DNA from: Mesorhizobium waimense
Lineage (GTDB): Bacteria > Pseudomonadota > Alphaproteobacteria > Rhizobiales > Rhizobiaceae
NCBI RefSeq assembly: GCF_003601975.1
Contig: NZ_QZWZ01000003.1
Coordinates: 124,001-188,000 of the forward strand
Direction of reading: 5' to 3'
Length of the DNA: 64,000 bases
Part shown: positions 62,608 through 64,000 of the stretch, piece by piece
How positions within the stretch are numbered: the stretch's first letter is position 1
Layout: each line of letters starts with the position of its first letter
Program-made: the position numbers and the translations under genes
The notes under the pieces: generated by a model
The model's database searches: none
What the model was told of the DNA's origin: nothing
The model's input: the letters and a program-made list of their open reading frames with translations, nothing else

Positions 62608-62844
62608 ATGCCTCGGTATTTCTTCGACTTGTCGGACAGCTGCCTTCAGTTCCCTGACAAAAAAGGGACCGAACTTCATTGCATCGATGACGCGAAAGAC
62701 GAGGCGGTCAGAGCGCTCGTGGATATCATCAGGATCTTGCCAGATGGTGCCTACCGCGAACTGGCTTACACGGTCCGCGATGATAGCGGGCGCCAACTTA
62801 TGCAGGTCGCGATCAAGTTCGAGCTGCAGCCGGTCCAAGGCTAG
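62608..62844 (+). CDS. DUF6894-family protein
   Basis: The 78-residue protein has the textbook DUF6894 start MPRYFFDLSD, followed by PDKKGTELHCIDDAKDEAVR and the final strands YTVRDDSGRQLMQVAIKFEL. It is the third member in this region. The function of the family is unknown. Confidence 0.8.
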   Translation: MPRYFFDLSDSCLQFPDKKGTELHCIDDAKDEAVRALVDIIRILPDGAYRELAYTVRDDSGRQLMQVAIKFELQPVQG

Positions 62845-62867
62845 CTCTCTTTGTGAGCATTGACCTG

Positions 62868-63170
62868 TCAGATCGGCTTTTGATGCAACGGCGTCGTTCC
62901 TCGCGGCCGGCGGTACTTCGCCACCATCTGGACAGTCGCAGCATCGACCGTCACGCGTCCCAGCACCTGAACAGTGACCCGATCCAATTCCTCGTCGACG
63001 TGTACGGCTTCGCCCTCGAACCTGATCTTGTCGCCAGGCTTGGCCTTCGGGTCGACGATCGAATAGGGAAAATTGGCGGTCGGGATGTGCAGGGTCACGC
63101 GATCCTCGATGCGCTTTCCCGCCGTGGCGAGGATCGCCACCTTGTCACCAATGCTGATCTCCCGCGCCAT
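62868..63170 (-). CDS. Small conserved protein, paralogue C of the ~100-residue family
   Basis: The 100-residue product starts MAREISIGDKVAILATAGKR and contains VTLHIPTANFPYSIVDPKAK, PGDKIRFEGEAVHVDEELDR and VTVQVLGRVTVDAATVQMVA, matching paralogues A and B. The pattern IPTxNFP(F/Y) followed by PGD is the family signature in this window. Confidence 0.72.
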   Translation of the reverse strand: MAREISIGDKVAILATAGKRIEDRVTLHIPTANFPYSIVDPKAKPGDKIRFEGEAVHVDEELDRVTVQVLGRVTVDAATVQMVAKYRRPRGTTPLHQKPI

Positions 63171-63306
63171 ATTTTAGATTCTGGAGCAGTCGAAAGCTTA
63201 TTCAAGTGATAGCTAATATATGGTCAATTATGCTTTGGGCTTTTGCGCGATGACTGGCCGCGGGAGGTGACGAGAACTCGCTCACCGGACGTCCACGTTT
63301 GATGCA

Positions 63307-64000
63307 TCAGGCCAACGGCCAGACGATCATCAGGACCGGCACGGCGACGATTATGACAATGACGGAAAGAGGCAGGCCGAGCCGCGAATAGTCTAAGAAG
63401 CGATATCCGCCGGGGCCCATGACCAAAGTATTGCATTGATGGCCGACAGGCGTCAGGAAATCGCAGCCGGCGCCGATTGCTACTGCCATCAAAAACGCTT
63501 CGGGCCTGTAATGCAGGCTGGTCGCAAACCCAGCGGCGATCGGAGCCATAACCAGCACAGTCGCGGCGTTGTTGAGGAAAGGCGTAACCGTCATGGCGGC
63601 GATGAGGATGAGAGTCAACGCTCCGTAGCCCGGCAGGGCGGCGCCCACGTCAGCCAAAATTGAGGCTATGACATCTGCTGCACCTGTGCGGCGCAGCGAG
63701 TCGCTGACCGGGATGAGAGCCGCCAGCATTACCAGGATCGGTCCGTCTACCGAGGCGTAGATCTCTCGTATGGGTATTACCTTGAACAGCACCATCATGA
63801 CGGCGGCCGCAAAGAATGCCACTGGCACCGTGACGACGCCGAAGGCAGTTGTGCCCATCGCAGCCAGCAGGATCAGAAGCGGCACAAGACCCCGTCTGGC
63901 ACTGCCGAGCAGAAGTGGGCGCTCCGCCAGTGGCAACAGCCCGAACTCGCGCAGAAAGTCAGGCATCGATGACTGGTTGCCCTGAAGCACAATGATGTCG
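63307..64000 (-). CDS. SLC13/DASS-type transporter, C-terminal part (partial)
   Basis: The gene runs off the window end and 231 codons are visible. The first residues (DIIVLQGNQS) look like the end of a TrkA-C domain. After that come about six transmembrane segments with FLNNAATVLVMAPIA and VAIGAGCDFLTPVGHQCNTL, typical of the second half of CitT/SLC13 anion transporters with inserted TrkA-C domains. The substrate may be sulfate, a dicarboxylate or another anion. Confidence 0.88.
   Translation of the reverse strand, partial: DIIVLQGNQSSMPDFLREFGLLPLAERPLLLGSARRGLVPLLILLAAMGTTAFGVVTVPVAFFAAAVMMVLFKVIPIREIYASVDGPILVMLAALIPVSDSLRRTGAADVIASILADVGAALPGYGALTLILIAAMTVTPFLNNAATVLVMAPIAAGFATSLHYRPEAFLMAVAIGAGCDFLTPVGHQCNTLVMGPGGYRFLDYSRLGLPLSVIVIIVAVPVLMIVWPLA

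Noticed and set aside
62437..62838. Minus-strand frame of 133 residues
   Set aside because: It is antisense to the clear DUF6894 gene at 62608-62844.

Overview
The window looks like a stretch of a Mesorhizobium-type genome (Hyphomicrobiales). Support comes from the high GC content, small genes of families that are abundant in Mesorhizobium (DUF768, DUF982, DUF3606, DUF1127, DUF6894), a rhizobial mosaic repeat (RIME-like, 30952-31057) and the rhizobial layout of its secretion genes. I saw no rRNA, tRNA, CRISPR array or insertion sequence.

Region 1 (1-2807): the end of a cupin protein, an aromatic amino acid lyase homologue whose MIO-forming Ala-Ser-Gly is missing, and a DUF1445/D-glutamate cyclase-family gene.

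Region 2 (2977-32985): a nearly complete non-flagellar type III secretion system (T3SS). A tight minus-strand operon runs nolW/rhcC1 - sctI(nolB) - sctJ - sctK(nolU) - sctL(nolV) - sctN - sctO - sctQ - sctR - sctS - sctT. A plus-strand operon runs small helical protein - sctD - sctX-like - sctY-like - sctV - CpaC-like secretin - CpaD-like lipoprotein. A TadD-like TPR lipoprotein and sctU follow. The outer-membrane part therefore resembles Tad-pilus components joined to a T3SS inner machine. Between the two operons lie an L,D-transpeptidase, a LysR regulator, a RpiR/SIS regulator and a 3559-residue protein. That protein carries two LysM domains, SH3b, a DUF4781-like region, about 28 octapeptide repeats and two toxin-like domains: a D-x13-ExK nuclease candidate and a pertussis/cholera-type ADP-ribosyltransferase candidate. 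The two operons share a 20-base upstream element, 18/20 identical and in the same orientation. SctU lacks the NPTH autocleavage motif. No SctW gatekeeper, translocator or SctP ruler was recognised.

Region 3 (33091-45097): a DUF1127 protein, a winged-helix/TolB-like/TPR regulator, a GFA-family protein, then a plus-strand catabolic cluster: fused oligopeptide-type ABC ATPase, MarR regulator behind two 19-base direct repeats, SDR dehydrogenase, FAD oxidoreductase, solute-binding protein, two permeases and a second FAD oxidoreductase. This fits uptake and oxidation of a small amine or modified amino acid or peptide.

Region 4 (45426-64000): a loosely packed accessory region. It holds a YegS-type lipid kinase, a CBS protein, small conserved rhizobial proteins, a polyprenol-glycosyl module (GT2, methyltransferase, GtrA, a DUF7024-like protein, a PIG-V-like transferase), an HWE histidine kinase, a second L,D-transpeptidase, a Crp/Fnr regulator and the C-terminal part of a SLC13-type transporter. 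It also has a DUF6766 gene broken by two frameshifts, a cytochrome oxidase subunit II-like fragment, three DUF6894 genes and three paralogues of an undescribed ~100-residue family.
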